DNA of 41,094 nt from Planctomycetota bacterium (GTDB lineage Bacteria > Planctomycetota > Phycisphaerae > Phycisphaerales > UBA5793). The stretch spans positions 1 to 41,094 of the forward strand of contig CAUJHZ010000062.1 of NCBI GenBank assembly GCA_963205185.1. The letters are read 5' to 3'. A program made the position numbers and the translations under genes. Numbering within the stretch: position 1 is the stretch's first letter; every line of letters begins with the position of its first letter. The notes under the pieces were generated by a model. It did no database searches, was not told the DNA's origin, and was given only the letters and a program-made list of their open reading frames with translations. Below are positions 41,042 through 41,094 of this stretch, in pieces.

Positions 41042-41094
41042 GCCGGTCGGCAGATCGTCCCGACCTCGGTCTCCCAAGACCGTTCCGTAGCGTG

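Noticed and set aside
40836..41090. Short plus-strand frames after copA
   Set aside because: They run through the terminator and the perfect palindrome, have no ribosome site and a Arg/Pro-biased content.
41050..41094. A tRNA-like hairpin around GGTCTCCCAAGACC (Gly CCC or, on the other strand, Pro GGG)
   Set aside because: The stem gives a 6-base rather than 7-base anticodon loop, and no D-arm, TTCGA T-loop or acceptor stem can be built. The window ends before more could be seen.

Overview
The window is a gene-dense, GC-rich stretch of a Gram-negative bacterial chromosome. The mix of genes points to the Planctomycetota, most likely a Phycisphaerae-like lineage. This is an inference from four things: both subunits of an archaeal-type topoisomerase VI beside ordinary bacterial housekeeping genes (fumC, aat), a full MoxR/Bat aerotolerance-type operon with glutamine-rich and DUF4381-like members, zinc-ribbon membrane proteins without known function, and several families of short palindromic repeats between (and once inside) genes. 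No rRNA, CRISPR array, prophage or complete insertion sequence is present.

Layout. 1-490: the 3' end of an IS110-type transposase gene, then tRNA-Gln(CTG) with its own promoter. 721-4087 (minus): a Xer-type tyrosine recombinase and two lipoproteins, one a TolB-like beta-propeller. 4088-4661 is non-coding with hairpins. 4662-12306 (minus): a REC-ANTAR antitermination regulator, topoisomerase VI subunit A, two paralogous zinc-ribbon membrane proteins, an orphan MNT nucleotidyltransferase, a sodium:solute symporter with a 41-residue overlapping partner, and topoisomerase VI subunit B. 12534-18867 (plus): a secreted protein, a membrane protein with a GspG-like tail, a degenerate-kinase/GmhA fusion with an intact heptose-phosphate kinase, fumarase C and a PilZ protein. 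18872-21959: aat (minus), then an overlapping three-gene set of aldo/keto reductase, SRPBCC protein and Tat-exported TIM-barrel isomerase.

22029-31519 (minus) is one operon: moxR, DUF58, a DUF4381-like lipoprotein, batA, batB, a Q-rich TPR protein, batD and batE. All junctions overlap or nearly touch except moxR/DUF58, where a 335-bp inverted-repeat element with a broken GxxExxY gene fills the gap exactly. 31705-38547 is a molybdoenzyme locus: mobA, a carboxymuconolactone-decarboxylase-like protein, a fused 4x[4Fe-4S]/NrfD subunit, a bis-MGD catalytic subunit without Tat signal, and a SAM methyltransferase. A CopA-type copper ATPase and two palindromes end the window.

The features most worth following are the dispersed topoisomerase VI locus, the CACGGAG-iterated inverted-repeat elements (one with a GxxExxY remnant), a REP-like double hairpin inserted in frame in the molybdoenzyme gene, and the pseudokinase-GmhA fusion. 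All functional calls rest on reading motifs by eye; no database search was possible.
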